From NCBI RefSeq assembly GCF_007993755.1, contig NZ_CP042467.1:2752001-2816000 (forward strand): a stretch of DNA of 64,000 nucleotides, given 5' to 3'. Numbering within the stretch: position 1 is the stretch's first letter; each line of letters starts with the position of its first letter. A program made the translations under genes and the position numbers. Shown here piece after piece: positions 35,388 through 45,264 of this stretch. A model generated the notes under the pieces. That model did no database searches. It saw nothing but the letters and a program-made list of their open reading frames with translations, and had not been told where the DNA came from. The DNA comes from Microvenator marinus (lineage in GTDB: Bacteria > Myxococcota_A > Bradymonadia > Bradymonadales > Bradymonadaceae).

Positions 35388-38300
35388 ATGCAGAAGATAC
35401 GGGAATACGGCCGGCATATCGTAGCGACAATCGCTCTTACCCTGGCATTTATCCTCAGCGTTCAATTCAGCGATCGCGGGGTCGAATTCGATCTAAACAC
35501 CATCCATTCGGCCCCTGAAAAGCCAGATGGGTACGACTTATCCGCACTCAAGATTCTGAACCGTGTGCTCTTGCAGCTCAAAGATAACTACGTAGAGCCT
35601 GATCGCATCGAGCCCAATAAGATGTTGGTCTACGCGCTCGACGAGATCCAGAAGAGCATCCCTGAAGTTGTGGTCGAGTTCGACAAGGACCTCGATGATA
35701 ACCCGGGAAGCGCCACCGTCGTGGTGAACAACAAGTCTCAAAAGTTCGACATTTCAGGGACCGAGAGCATCTGGGGCATGAGTTTCAGGCTCAAAGAAGT
35801 CTTTGGGTTTGTTCAGGCGAACCTTGAGCCCGACGATGAACTCAAATTCGAAGATGTGGAGTACGCGGCTATCAACGGCATGTTGGCTACGCTTGACCCT
35901 CACTCGATGATCCTGCCACCTCGAAATTACGAAGAGATGCAGACCCAAACAGGCGGCAAATTTGGAGGTCTCGGGATTGTGATTTCGGTGCGCGACGGCC
36001 ACCTCACGGTGATCAGCCCGATCAAAGGAACGCCTGCATCAAAGAAGGGCATCAAGGCGATGGACCGCATCACAAGCATCGGTTCGGAATCCACCATCAA
36101 TATGAGCCTGACCGATGCGGTCAACATGCTGCGCGGCGAGCCGGGCACGGATGTTGAGCTGCAGGTATTGCGAAAGGGTTGGGACGAGCCGCGCAAGTAC
36201 GTGGTGACGCGCGCTGAGATCAACATCAACTCGGTAGATTCACAGGCGCTCAAAAATAAGATCGGCTACCTGCGAGTGAAGAATTTCCAGGCCAATACGC
36301 ACGACGACATGAAAAAGGAGCTTGCGAACCTCAAGAAGACCATGGGCGGCATGCAAGGCCTGATTTTGGACTTCCGAGACAATCCGGGCGGGCTGCTCGA
36401 CCAGTCTATCAAGATCAGCGACCTCTTTTTGGAAGACGGCGTGATCGTATCGACTGTGGGCGCCGGAAACCGCATGAGAGAAAAGCGCGAGGCGAGTCGT
36501 TCGACGGCTGAGCCTGCGTATCCGATCGTTGTTTTGGTGAATTCAGGGAGCGCCTCCGCCTCGGAGATCGTAGCCGGGGCACTCCAGAACAATAACCGTG
36601 CGGTCGTGCTCGGAGACACCACGTTTGGCAAGGGCTCGGTTCAGGTTCTCTACCCGCTCCCAGACAATTCCGCCCTCAAGCTCACGGTGGCTCAGTACCT
36701 GACGCCAGGCGGCATCTCGATTCAGTCCAAGGGCATCACGCCGGACCTTAAAGCCACGCCCGTCATGGTAGCCAAAGACGCGATGAATCTCTTTCCTTCG
36801 ACGAATGTGATTCGCGAAGGAGACCTCGACTCGCACTTGATTAGCCAGCACGTACTTAATACGGAGCCCGGGGTTTTTGAGATTCGATACGTGGATGCGG
36901 ACGCGAGTGCGCGACGCGATGCGATGGCGAGTGCTGAAGAGAGCGAAGAAACCGAAGAAGAGGAGTACGAAGACCCGGACGCCTTCCGCGAAGATTTCGA
37001 AATTCGACTCGCCCAGCAACTTCTGATCAGCGCCAAAGACACCTGGGAGCGCGAAGCGTTCTTAGCGGCTGTGAAGCCGGAGCTCGACCAGTCGGTCGCC
37101 AAGGAAACCAAAGCGTTGGAAAAGGAGCTCAAGAAGTACGGTATCGACTGGCAGGCTGGCACCAACCCTGCCAAACCGAACCTCAAGACTCGCGTGAGCT
37201 TTGTGCAAGACGATGCTGAAAAGACCGGCCCGATTCGTGCCGGAGAAGAGTTCGTGATCAGGGCAGAAGTCACCAATACGTCCAACCAACCTGTGTACCA
37301 GCTCAAAGCCATCACCATCAGTGATTATGCGACCTTCGACGATAAAGAGTTCATCTTTGGAAAGGTGGATCCCGGTCAAACTCGGACTTGGGACTTTAAG
37401 GTCAAGATGCCTCGTGATGTGCCTCAGCGCCACGATATGATCGCCTTCCACTTCAGCGATAACACCCAGACTTTTGCGAATTTGCAGACGCATGTGGACG
37501 CGAAGCTCGACGGCAATCCACAACCTCTCTTCGCGTTCTCTTACGAAATCGTTGACACATCTGGGGATGGCCAACTCTCGCTCAACGAAGAGGCCATTTT
37601 GAAGGTTTGGGTCGATAATATTGGGGTTGCAGACAGTGATGAGACCATCGTGTTCCTCAAGAATCTCTCCAACGAAGCGGTTTATCTCAAGCGCGGCCGC
37701 GAGAAGCTCGAGTCGATTGCCAAGGGTGAACGCGCGTTTGTCGAGTTCGAGTTTAGGGTCAAGGAGGCGCCAAAGAAGGGCAAGATCGACCTTGAAGTGG
37801 ACGTCTACGACACGATCTTCAGACGGCTCACGCAGAAGAAGTTCGCAGTGCCTTACGTTGAGAAGGGTGAGAGCCTCAAAGTGGCTGCCGGTGGGGTAGA
37901 GACCAAAGCTCGGACCAAGGTTTTCAGTGGTGCTTCCTCAGAGACCGAGCTCGCCGCCATGGCCGAAAAAGGCGCCAAATTGGCGGTCACTGGAGAGGTC
38001 AAGGATTGGTGGCGAGTATCACTTGATGGGCGCAATGGCTGGGTTCCAAAGGAGGTCGTAGCAAAGTTAGAAAACACACCTGAGAAGGCCACAGGTTTGA
38101 GCCAATCGGTCATGTACCAGCCACCGCGCATCGAAATGAGTGCAAACCAAGGAATGACGACTGGTGAGTCCATCAGGCTCAGCGGAAAGGTCAACGATGA
38201 TACGGCCCTCAAGGACTATTATATCTACGTCTACAACCGCGATAACGCGAAGTTTAACTCTCGCAAGGTGAAGTACGTCCGGTCGGACTCTGCGAACTCC

Positions 38301-38411
38301 GCCATCGATGCCAGGATTCCGCTCTTCAAGGGCATGAATAGAATTTCGGTGGTCGCACGCGACGCGGACGGCCTGACCACCACCGAGAGTGCGTTCGTCT
38401 ACAGAAAGTAG
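35388..38411 (+). CDS. S41 C-terminal-processing protease with CARDB-like and SH3b extensions
   Basis: 1007 residues, far longer than standard CtpA (about 400-450). An uncleaved N-terminal membrane anchor lies at residues 9-27. A PDZ domain spans about 188-264 (GGLGIVISVRDGHLTVISP). The Ser/Lys dyad is visible: Ser390 in NSGSASASE and Lys415 in FGKGSVQ, 25 residues apart as in E. coli Tsp. The periplasmic C-terminus adds CARDB-like beta-sandwiches (about 600-780; QLKAITISDY, LKVWVDNIGVAD), an SH3b-like module (about 828-894; VKDWWRVSLDGRNGWVPK), and a final Ig-like domain. The SH3b and Ig parts suggest it sits on peptidoglycan or on substrate complexes. Likely role: processing of envelope or lipoprotein substrates. 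The stop overlaps the convergent MBL gene by 13 bases. Confidence 0.9.
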   Translation: MQKIREYGRHIVATIALTLAFILSVQFSDRGVEFDLNTIHSAPEKPDGYDLSALKILNRVLLQLKDNYVEPDRIEPNKMLVYALDEIQKSIPEVVVEFDKDLDDNPGSATVVVNNKSQKFDISGTESIWGMSFRLKEVFGFVQANLEPDDELKFEDVEYAAINGMLATLDPHSMILPPRNYEEMQTQTGGKFGGLGIVISVRDGHLTVISPIKGTPASKKGIKAMDRITSIGSESTINMSLTDAVNMLRGEPGTDVELQVLRKGWDEPRKYVVTRAEININSVDSQALKNKIGYLRVKNFQANTHDDMKKELANLKKTMGGMQGLILDFRDNPGGLLDQSIKISDLFLEDGVIVSTVGAGNRMREKREASRSTAEPAYPIVVLVNSGSASASEIVAGALQNNNRAVVLGDTTFGKGSVQVLYPLPDNSALKLTVAQYLTPGGISIQSKGITPDLKATPVMVAKDAMNLFPSTNVIREGDLDSHLISQHVLNTEPGVFEIRYVDADASARRDAMASAEESEETEEEEYEDPDAFREDFEIRLAQQLLISAKDTWEREAFLAAVKPELDQSVAKETKALEKELKKYGIDWQAGTNPAKPNLKTRVSFVQDDAEKTGPIRAGEEFVIRAEVTNTSNQPVYQLKAITISDYATFDDKEFIFGKVDPGQTRTWDFKVKMPRDVPQRHDMIAFHFSDNTQTFANLQTHVDAKLDGNPQPLFAFSYEIVDTSGDGQLSLNEEAILKVWVDNIGVADSDETIVFLKNLSNEAVYLKRGREKLESIAKGERAFVEFEFRVKEAPKKGKIDLEVDVYDTIFRRLTQKKFAVPYVEKGESLKVAAGGVETKARTKVFSGASSETELAAMAEKGAKLAVTGEVKDWWRVSLDGRNGWVPKEVVAKLENTPEKATGLSQSVMYQPPRIEMSANQGMTTGESIRLSGKVNDDTALKDYYIYVYNRDNAKFNSRKVKYVRSDSANSAIDARIPLFKGMNRISVVARDADGLTTTESAFVYRK

Positions 38412-39412
38412 ATCGCGTCGTCGACTTTGACCTCGCCTTCCCGGCTCAACGCCTGGAGGTGGGTGTCCAGAAGCGCTGCGTGCACCCAGAATCTCTCAAA
38501 TAATGTGGCGGACATGGATTCGGTGGCCATGGTGTAGAGGTCTTTCGGGCCATTCTCCAGGCTTTTTAGCGCGAGTGCCCGGTAGTTCATCTGATGCTGC
38601 CTTGAGCGCTCGAAATGGTCGGCGACACAATTCGATTTTTGAACACCGTGGCCGGGGAAAAGCCAGGCCGTAGGTAATTCCTGAAGACTGTCCAACGACT
38701 TCAGATAGAGCGAAAGGTCATCGTTCATGGCTCTCGAAAGGGGCGTTGGCGTGGCCAAGACGAGGTCGCCCGAGAAGAGCCAGGCCCGTTCGGGCTCCCA
38801 GAACGCTACGTGATAGGGGTCGTGCCCGCGGGCATCAAGGACTTGGAACTTCACGCCTACGTCGACCCAATCACCAAAATCAACGGCTTCGAGTTCAGGA
38901 ACGGCCAGACTTCCGAATCGCTCTTCAATGCCCGCGCGGGTGTGGCGCTTGAGGACCGAGAAGAGCTCGTCGCGCGTCTCTTGTGGCAAGCCGCCGCCTG
39001 GCCGAGGTTGAGGAAACGCGTATTGAGCCCAGGCGGCCCAATCGTAACTATCCAGATAAGCGTGCCAGTTTCCGAGGTGCTCAGAAACCCCGTGGTACGC
39101 AACATGCCGGCCATTCGTGTCCCGAGAGAGGCGTGCGGCAAGCCCCATATGGTCCACATGTGAGTGGGTGTAGAGCCATGTACCAACATCGTCTAGCCCC
39201 CAGCCCATATGGCTGAGCGCGGCTTTTAGGCCTTCGTAGGTCCATGGCCAACCTGGGTCGATGACGGTCAAATATTCATCGGTTCTTAGAAACCAGGTGT
39301 TGATCATCAACGAGCCTTCGGGGTTCTTAAGACGGACTCGGAAGAGACCTTCTTCTGCGAAGGTAAGGGTTCCCCATGGCTGACTGGTATTCCAGGATTG
39401 TTGAGAGTTCAT
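38399..39412 (-). CDS. MBL-fold metallo-hydrolase
   Basis: 337-residue hydrolase with the binuclear zinc motif HSHVDHMG (about residues 81-88), preceded by VIDPGWPWTYEG and followed by FSGDLVL and FPGHG ligands. The order and spacing resemble glyoxalase II-like/RNase J-distant branches. Substrate unknown. Its ATG overlaps the stop of the MutS-like ATPase (ATGA), so the two are co-translated. The 3' end overlaps the convergent S41 gene by 13 bases. Cytoplasmic. Confidence 0.88.
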   Translation of the reverse strand: MNSQQSWNTSQPWGTLTFAEEGLFRVRLKNPEGSLMINTWFLRTDEYLTVIDPGWPWTYEGLKAALSHMGWGLDDVGTWLYTHSHVDHMGLAARLSRDTNGRHVAYHGVSEHLGNWHAYLDSYDWAAWAQYAFPQPRPGGGLPQETRDELFSVLKRHTRAGIEERFGSLAVPELEAVDFGDWVDVGVKFQVLDARGHDPYHVAFWEPERAWLFSGDLVLATPTPLSRAMNDDLSLYLKSLDSLQELPTAWLFPGHGVQKSNCVADHFERSRQHQMNYRALALKSLENGPKDLYTMATESMSATLFERFWVHAALLDTHLQALSREGEVKVDDAIYFL

Positions 39413-40929
39413 GCGTTCGAGCGTGTCTTGAGTTTGAGCCCCAATGCTTTCGCCACCACACGTGCATCGCGCGGCACTTCGTGTTGCGGATTTGGAATCA
39501 GATTGAAGTCCATGAGCTCTTTGAGTGCCTCGAGTGGCTCAGCGGCCCCTGCCATGGCGCGCTCTACTACGTCGCTTTCCGGAAGTCCAGCCACGCGCCA
39601 AGCTTGTCCGGACTGGTGCTGCGCAACCTCAGGGAAGTGTGTGGCGCAGACCACGAGGTGCCCGTCCGCGGCCAGATTGTCCAAGATCTCGGTCGCGATG
39701 GCCGCACCTTCGTCTGGATGGGTTCCACGAGCAACTTCGTCGAGGAGCCAGAGAGCGGGAGGGCTAGCCCCCCACCAATGGACAAGCCGGCTTATCTCTC
39801 TACCAAAGGACGAGAGCCCGTCGGTCATCTCAGCACTCTCCGATCCCACGTAGATGATATGTGATACCGGGCGCAGCACGGCTTCGTCTGCGGGGACCGG
39901 GAAGAGATGGTGCAGGCACCAGTGCGCCAAGCCCCAGGCCTTGAGCACCGTAGACTTTCCACCCATGTTTGGCCCAGCGATAATCGCGAGTTGAGAAAAC
40001 TCAAGGTCGAGGGGCTTGCTCTCAAAATCAACGGCGCGGCTCGCCTTCAGGCGCTCCTCGGAGTCGGACCAGGTAGGCCAGGTACCTTGGATATCGTTCT
40101 TGAGCCGAATCAATGCCCACCGGTGATCAAATTGAGTCACGACTTCTAAAGCTTCGCCCAGCGCGTGAGCATGAGGCCTTAAGATGCTTGCGAGCTTCTC
40201 CCGAACCTCGAACTCGATAGCCTCGAGGTGAAGTTCAGCGTCCCGCAACTCCTCTTCGGCCTTGTTGAGAGCCGGGTCAACGAGCCTCCACACGCCGCTT
40301 TCGTTGGTAAGTCTTGGGTCGGGTTTGGAGTCGGGCCCAGGCCGCCAAAAGCCATGCGCATCAAAGCGTCCCGAGTTGGACTCAAGGATTTGGGATTCGA
40401 GGGTCTTTCGGATTTCTTGAGAGTTTTTTCTGGCGTGCTTTCTTTGAGTTCTGGCGTGGGCGAGCCTCTTGTCTAGCGTGTCCGAGAGCACAAAGCGGGC
40501 CGAGGGTTCAGGCTCCGGGTGGAGCTCAGCCATCAGCGTTTTCAAAGCTCGTTCTTGGTGTCCAAGCTCGGCGTGCAGTCTTGCGAGCGAACCCAGAATC
40601 TCAGCGGCATGAAAAAGAAAACGCTTCAGGAGGAAGAAGTCAGATTCTTCGAGCGTCTGGTCGCCAGAGAGTCTCTGAAGGATTTCACGAGGATCCGAAA
40701 TTTTGGAAAGATGGCCCGTGAAAGCACCCGTGTTTTCGTGAGTTTCCAGCCACGCTTCGAGCTCAAGCAATGCCTCTTTTTGGGCGGTCCACTCTTGCTT
40801 CTCTTGGGCGCTCCAGAATCGGAGCTCGCTCCGCTGAACGCGGCCGATCTCACTCAGCGGCTTGTACCCCGAGCGAAGTCGGTGCACCCCGATGACCTCG
40901 AGAGTCATCTCATCTAGGAACGGCAACAT
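39409..40929 (-). CDS. MutS-family ATPase (MutS2/MutS-like)
   Basis: 506 residues with a MutS-type ATPase core at the C-terminus. Walker A is GPNMGGKST, Walker B is WLLDEVARGT with the following signature THPDEG, and the DGLSSFGREI segment matches the family. The N-terminal half is helical (clamp/lever-like) with long coiled-coil arms (RKHARKNSQEI, LNKAEEELRDAELHLEAI). There is no N-terminal mismatch-recognition domain and no Smr tail, so it is neither canonical MutS nor full MutS2. The small family is best known next to lysine 5,6-aminomutase genes, which are absent here. It forms an overlapping pair with a downstream MBL hydrolase, suggesting action on DNA or a cofactor; this is inference. 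Confidence 0.85.
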   Translation of the reverse strand: MLPFLDEMTLEVIGVHRLRSGYKPLSEIGRVQRSELRFWSAQEKQEWTAQKEALLELEAWLETHENTGAFTGHLSKISDPREILQRLSGDQTLEESDFFLLKRFLFHAAEILGSLARLHAELGHQERALKTLMAELHPEPEPSARFVLSDTLDKRLAHARTQRKHARKNSQEIRKTLESQILESNSGRFDAHGFWRPGPDSKPDPRLTNESGVWRLVDPALNKAEEELRDAELHLEAIEFEVREKLASILRPHAHALGEALEVVTQFDHRWALIRLKNDIQGTWPTWSDSEERLKASRAVDFESKPLDLEFSQLAIIAGPNMGGKSTVLKAWGLAHWCLHHLFPVPADEAVLRPVSHIIYVGSESAEMTDGLSSFGREISRLVHWWGASPPALWLLDEVARGTHPDEGAAIATEILDNLAADGHLVVCATHFPEVAQHQSGQAWRVAGLPESDVVERAMAGAAEPLEALKELMDFNLIPNPQHEVPRDARVVAKALGLKLKTRSNA

Positions 40930-40939
40930 TGTGATCCTG

Positions 40940-40967
40940 TTGAACTATTCGGTCACTTCGGTAGACT
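40940..40967 (+). promoter_or_regulatory. Candidate promoter for the AbrB-like gene
   Basis: TTGAAC and TAGACT with 16 bases between them (4/6 matches each). It lies 29 bases before the ATG of the following gene, with SD AGAGGAG in between. The divergent MutS-like gene starts at 40929, so its own promoter may overlap. Confidence 0.4.
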
Positions 40968-40995
40968 GAAGCGTCAGCCACACAAAGAGGAGCAT

Positions 40996-41508
40996 ATGTC
41001 AAAAGAGCGCCAAGGCGAACCCGCGGACTTTGAGCACGATGAGGACGAGGTAACTCAAGATGAAGCCCATACGGTTGAGCTCGATGCATATACATTGATG
41101 CGCCATATCAACAATCAAGACCGAGGCTCCATTGATCATTCAACCGTCAAGATGCAGGCACCTGATGCGTTCGCTACCATTCCGATGCCTGCTGTGAGTC
41201 TTGATAATTCTGCTTCGTCTAGGGATCTCTTGCAGCCCCATACTAAGCCAATCGATGTCAGCATGATTCAGAAACTACTTCCAGTTCAAGAATTGGAGCT
41301 CGACCTCGTGCCATTAGGTCCTGACGATGAGCCAATTGATCGTAGTGATCAGATGAGCACCACTCAGATTCCGATCAGGCTCGAGTTCGAAGCAGTGATT
41401 GAACCTGGCGGAATAGTGCGGATTCCTCGGCGTTTTCTTGAGTCGGGCCATGTCAAACCGGGCTCAAAATGGGTGGTGGTTGCATCTCAAGGAATTCCAG
41501 ATCGTTAA
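40996..41508 (+). CDS. Small protein with C-terminal SpoVT/AbrB-like swapped hairpin
   Basis: 170 residues. The first 115 are acidic and probably disordered. The C-terminal part (LEFEAVIEPGGIVRIPRRFL...HVKPGSKWVVV) follows the swapped-hairpin pattern of SpoVT/AbrB-type DNA-binding dimers (VDxxGRVVIPKxxxxxLxIKPGDKVxV). Antitoxins and transition-state regulators carry this fold; no toxin gene is adjacent. SD AGAGGAG is directly before the ATG. DNA binding is inferred from fold similarity alone. The long acidic leader is unusual. Confidence 0.65.
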   Translation: MSKERQGEPADFEHDEDEVTQDEAHTVELDAYTLMRHINNQDRGSIDHSTVKMQAPDAFATIPMPAVSLDNSASSRDLLQPHTKPIDVSMIQKLLPVQELELDLVPLGPDDEPIDRSDQMSTTQIPIRLEFEAVIEPGGIVRIPRRFLESGHVKPGSKWVVVASQGIPDR

Positions 41509-41569
41509 AACGGCTTGAAGAGAGCGCATCTGCTTGATTCACATTGCTAATCATGGTTCAAATCAGCGC

Positions 41570-43966
41570 ATGAAGTACGCGACTTTCTTCCTTATCTCTC
41601 TCTTGCTCGTCTCATGCTCTGAAAACGACGAGCGCATTCGCCTCTACAAGACCGAACCTATCGCTCCGAGCCTGACTCGAGGGGTGATCGAAGCCATGGA
41701 ACACATGGGCCCTACCCTTGTGGACGGCGGCATCAACTTTGCGGTGTATTCCAAAAATGCAACGCGCATGGATCTTCTGCTCTTTGACTCGGACGACGTA
41801 GAGAGTCAGCGGGCAACTCGGCAGTTTGAGATGGAGCGTGTGGGAGACGTCTGGAGCCTCTACGTTGAGGGATTGGGCGTAGGCCAACACTATGGGTACA
41901 TCGCCTTTGGACCGAATTGGGAAGAACACCCAGAGTGGATTCCGGGAACGATTCACGGCTTTAAGGCCGACGTGGACTCCAACGGCAACAGGTTCAACCC
42001 GAACAAGCTTTTGATAGACCCTTACGCAAAGGCGATTCACCGTGACCATGATTGGTCCAAGGGAAGTATTGCAAGTGGTCCAGCGCGCACGGAATCTACC
42101 ATCGCGGCCGCGTCCAAGAGTGTGGTGGTCGAGAGTAAACACCAGTGGAGCGAAGCCGCCCTGGAATTCTGGGAGCGGAGAAAAGACCCAAACTTTGAGG
42201 GACACCGATGGAATGAGATGATCATCTACGAGGTCCACCTGAAGGGCCTCAGCGCCGACCCGGCGTCAGGTGTGACGCACCCTGGCACCTATCGAGGGGC
42301 AGCCGAAATGGCGCCTTACCTCAAGGATCTGGGCATCACGGCGGTCGAGTTTCTGCCGATCCATGAAAAACCGCTTGATGGTGGTTATTGGGGCTATAAC
42401 AACCTGAACTTCTTCGCGCCTGAAATCTCTTATGCGGCCACACAGGACGCGCTCGAGGTGATCGACGAGTTTAAGTATATGGTGGATCAGTTTCACCAGC
42501 ACGGCATCGAGGTCCTCATCGATGTGGTCTACAACCACACGGGCGAAGGTGGTCTCTGGCGTGAGAAATTGGAGCTGAACGACACGTCGTTTGATAGCGC
42601 CACGGCAGACCAGTTAGTCAATTTCGACCCTCATGAAGTGGCGGGACTCTATTCGTTCAGAGGGCTCGATAACGCGTCTTATTACGCGACGTCGGCTGAT
42701 GGTTTGACGTATTGGAACAACACCGGCGTGGGCAACCAGACCCGTGCGAACAACTCTCCGATGCGTAAACTGACCATGGACTCGTTGCGCTACTACGTCG
42801 AAGAGCTCCACGTGGACGGGTTCCGATTTGACCTCGCACCGGTGCTCGCCGAGAAGGATAAGTTCTACAACGAGTGGGATGCGATCGAAAACACGGTCAT
42901 CCAAGACATCGTCGAAGACCCGTTGATGCAGGAGTACAACGTCCGCATCATCGCTGAGCCGTGGTCAATTCAGGGTTTCTATCTTGGGGGCTTCCCGAAG
43001 GCTTCCGACTCAGATTTTGGGTGGGGTGAGTGGAACGCTCATTATCGAGATTGGTGGCGAAGCTTTGTCAACGAAGACAACTTCAAACTCAACTCCCGCG
43101 AGGGCGCCATCGACGGCGGCGGCGCGATGACGGGCTCTTTTGACTTGTTCAACTGGAACGGCCGCAAGCCCTATCACTCGGTCAACTTCATCACGGTTCA
43201 CGACGGCTTTACTCTCTACGACCTCTTTTCGTACTACGAGAAGCAGAACAAATGCGGCCCTCTGAATCCTGTGTGTTGCGACCAGCCACTCTCCGCGTGG
43301 TGTGACCGGAACTCGGGCGAAGAACATAATCGCTCTAGGGACTGGGGTGATGAGGCGACCAAACGACAAATGATGCGAAACATGTTTGCCGCGCTCTTGA
43401 TCTCTCATGGCACGCCGATGATCTACGGTGGTGATGAATGGATGCGCACCCAGCTTGGCAACAATAACGCGTACAGCACGCAGGCAGATAACGCCGCAAA
43501 CTGGTTCCAGTGGGGAAATTATTACGCCAAGGACGAGGCGCACCGAATGCACGATTTCGTGCGACAAATGATCAAGGTCCGCAACGAGTTTAGCTTTGCT
43601 TTTGCGCCCATGGACTATGAGTCGAGTGCGCCATTCGCGTGGAAGAGTGCACAAAACACGGACGCCGTGGCCTGGGATTCAAGGCATGTGATGAAGCATT
43701 ATTACGACACGGAAGCTGGCCCGGAGATCTTGGTGCTGATCAATATGGAGCGCGACTGGACGACCTTTACACTGCCTGAAGGGCGAGTTTGGGAGCGCGT
43801 GATGGACACCCAGTCTTACTTCGACACCCCGGATTATCTGGCGGATGTGAACTCGTCCGAGCTCCGATCGACGCATAACGTCTCGCTACAAGATCGCGTC
43901 TTGATCACGGATGCTGAGTACCGCGCCGCCGGCTCGTCCATCGTTATCCTCGTTGCTGAGAACTAG
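41570..43966 (+). CDS. Lipoprotein GH13 debranching enzyme (GlgX/isoamylase-like)
   Basis: About 798 residues. The start is put at the ATG that opens a lipoprotein leader, [16 protein letters not shown] (lipobox Cys16); the longest frame opens with TTG. An N-terminal CBM48-like domain precedes a GH13 catalytic barrel. The catalytic residues are Asp421 (GFRFDLAP), Glu463 (IIAEPW) and Asp545 (TVHDGF). [11 protein letters not shown] and PMIYGGDEW are the other conserved regions. It should hydrolyse alpha-1,6 branches of glycogen, pullulan or starch, anchored outside the cytoplasm. Cytoplasmic GlgX is the usual form, so a lipidated version is notable. The stop overlaps the convergent DUF2200 gene by 4 bases. 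Confidence 0.9.
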   Translation: MKYATFFLISLLLVSCSENDERIRLYKTEPIAPSLTRGVIEAMEHMGPTLVDGGINFAVYSKNATRMDLLLFDSDDVESQRATRQFEMERVGDVWSLYVEGLGVGQHYGYIAFGPNWEEHPEWIPGTIHGFKADVDSNGNRFNPNKLLIDPYAKAIHRDHDWSKGSIASGPARTESTIAAASKSVVVESKHQWSEAALEFWERRKDPNFEGHRWNEMIIYEVHLKGLSADPASGVTHPGTYRGAAEMAPYLKDLGITAVEFLPIHEKPLDGGYWGYNNLNFFAPEISYAATQDALEVIDEFKYMVDQFHQHGIEVLIDVVYNHTGEGGLWREKLELNDTSFDSATADQLVNFDPHEVAGLYSFRGLDNASYYATSADGLTYWNNTGVGNQTRANNSPMRKLTMDSLRYYVEELHVDGFRFDLAPVLAEKDKFYNEWDAIENTVIQDIVEDPLMQEYNVRIIAEPWSIQGFYLGGFPKASDSDFGWGEWNAHYRDWWRSFVNEDNFKLNSREGAIDGGGAMTGSFDLFNWNGRKPYHSVNFITVHDGFTLYDLFSYYEKQNKCGPLNPVCCDQPLSAWCDRNSGEEHNRSRDWGDEATKRQMMRNMFAALLISHGTPMIYGGDEWMRTQLGNNNAYSTQADNAANWFQWGNYYAKDEAHRMHDFVRQMIKVRNEFSFAFAPMDYESSAPFAWKSAQNTDAVAWDSRHVMKHYYDTEAGPEILVLINMERDWTTFTLPEGRVWERVMDTQSYFDTPDYLADVNSSELRSTHNVSLQDRVLITDAEYRAAGSSIVILVAEN

Positions 43967-44319
43967 GCTTCGGCTCGGAGGATTTTCTCCATCTTTTTGC
44001 CCCTTGCCAGCTCGTCGATGAGCTTATCGAGATAACGAATCTCGCGCATGAGGGGCTCTTCAACCTCCTCCACACGTACTCCGCACACAACGCCCTTGAT
44101 GAGCTGACGATTGGCGTTCATGGCCGGAGCTTCGTTGAAGAATGTCTCGAAATCGATCTTGTCGTCGATGACTTTCTGAAGTCCTTGGGCCGAATAGCCT
44201 GTCAACCACTCGATGATCTCGTCGACCTCTGCTTTGGTGCGCCCCTTCTTCTCAGCCTTTGTCACGTAGTGTGGGTACACACTGGCAAAAGACATCCCGT
44301 AGACTTTGTGTTTTGTCAT
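43963..44319 (-). CDS. DUF2200 family protein
   Basis: 118 residues matching the DUF2200 family over its full length: [19 protein letters not shown] at the start, EIIEWLTGY in the middle and the conserved [12 protein letters not shown] followed by [15 protein letters not shown]. Family function is unknown; it is a small soluble protein in many bacteria. It is the last gene of a four-gene minus-strand set and starts 12 nt after the preceding gene. Confidence 0.92.
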   Translation of the reverse strand: MTKHKVYGMSFASVYPHYVTKAEKKGRTKAEVDEIIEWLTGYSAQGLQKVIDDKIDFETFFNEAPAMNANRQLIKGVVCGVRVEEVEEPLMREIRYLDKLIDELARGKKMEKILRAEA

Positions 44320-44331
44320 AGCCTCTTCTCA

Positions 44332-45264
44332 TCATTGGAAGGTCCAGTGAAATTGCACGGTCTCTTGATCGATATCAAATCCAATCCTTGGCCAGTAGCT
44401 TTTCTCGGTTTCACGGAAAAAATCGTCGGATAGTTTCTGGTTGATTCGCCCGGAATCCACGACGGCGTTGACGACATTCCCGACCCAAAAACCGGCGGTG
44501 ATACTCCCGAGCACCACTGTCCATGGGATAGATTCCCAACGGTCCCAGGTGTACCAGGTCAAGGCTCCGAAGCCGCCGGTCAGAACCAGAGAGAGACCCG
44601 CGTCGATCCACCGGCCGTTATAGGCCTGACCTGCTCCTGGAAGCACGGCCGACATGGTGCCGGCCAGCCACGGGGTCTTGAAAGGAAGCTCATCATAAGC
44701 CTGGCGACGCGCGACGAGCTCTAGTGCGCGTGTCCTGAGTTCAGCGTCCGAAATCTGCACGACTTGGGACTCGACGAGCGCCTCGGCTCGCATCACTGCG
44801 GTCAAAGAGCGCAAGTAGAGGATCAGCGGACGTCTCTCGGACTTTGGGTTTTGCTCGAGCACCTTAGAGAGCCCCATATCACATTCGCTCCACGCTCCGG
44901 CGCCCACACAGAGTTCCTGAAGCGCGAGAAGTGTGGCCCACTCTGCCGACTCACCGCCCATCACATTAGAAGCGTTGATGAAGTTCTCAAACGCAAGTCT
45001 TGGCTGCTGATTCCGACTGTAGATTTGGCCGATCATCAAGGGCCCAAGGCTCAAAGAGAGCGAGGTATCGTCCAGCACCATCCAGCGCTTCAGCGATGTA
45101 ATGGCGCGATAATCGTCCGCCTCCCCATAGAGTCTTAGTGCAATCTGGATTTCGATGGTGGCGAGCTCTTCGCGCACACTCTCGAAGGTCTGTACTTCGG
45201 GAGTTTGGCTAAATCCGGTGTCGCAAAGAAGGCAGGCTAGAATGAAGAGCCAGGCTCGTCTCAC
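44332..45264 (-). CDS. Secreted/membrane protein with helical repeats and C-terminal TM region
   Basis: 310 residues. A signal peptide MRRAWLFILACLLCDTGFS precedes TPR-like helices (about 30-160). A glycine-rich hydrophobic region LPGAGQAYNGRWIDAGLSLV follows. This matches the DUF5683/YxeA-like motif in which a small inner-membrane segment with PGxGQxY is followed by two TM helices. The start is GTG and overlaps the stop of the pentapeptide gene (GTGA). Function unknown; the PG.GQ.Y pattern occurs in proteins from Bacteroidota and Myxococcota. Confidence 0.78.
   Translation of the reverse strand: MRRAWLFILACLLCDTGFSQTPEVQTFESVREELATIEIQIALRLYGEADDYRAITSLKRWMVLDDTSLSLSLGPLMIGQIYSRNQQPRLAFENFINASNVMGGESAEWATLLALQELCVGAGAWSECDMGLSKVLEQNPKSERRPLILYLRSLTAVMRAEALVESQVVQISDAELRTRALELVARRQAYDELPFKTPWLAGTMSAVLPGAGQAYNGRWIDAGLSLVLTGGFGALTWYTWDRWESIPWTVVLGSITAGFWVGNVVNAVVDSGRINQKLSDDFFRETEKSYWPRIGFDIDQETVQFHWTFQ

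Noticed and set aside
39409-40929. Naming the MutS-like ATPase as a lysine 5,6-aminomutase reactivation protein
   Set aside because: No lysine aminomutase or fermentation genes are in the window, and I cannot distinguish the subfamily by eye.
41553-41573. A six-codon mini-ORF overlapping the start of the GH13 gene
   Set aside because: It has no SD and the ATGA overlap is likely chance at this length.
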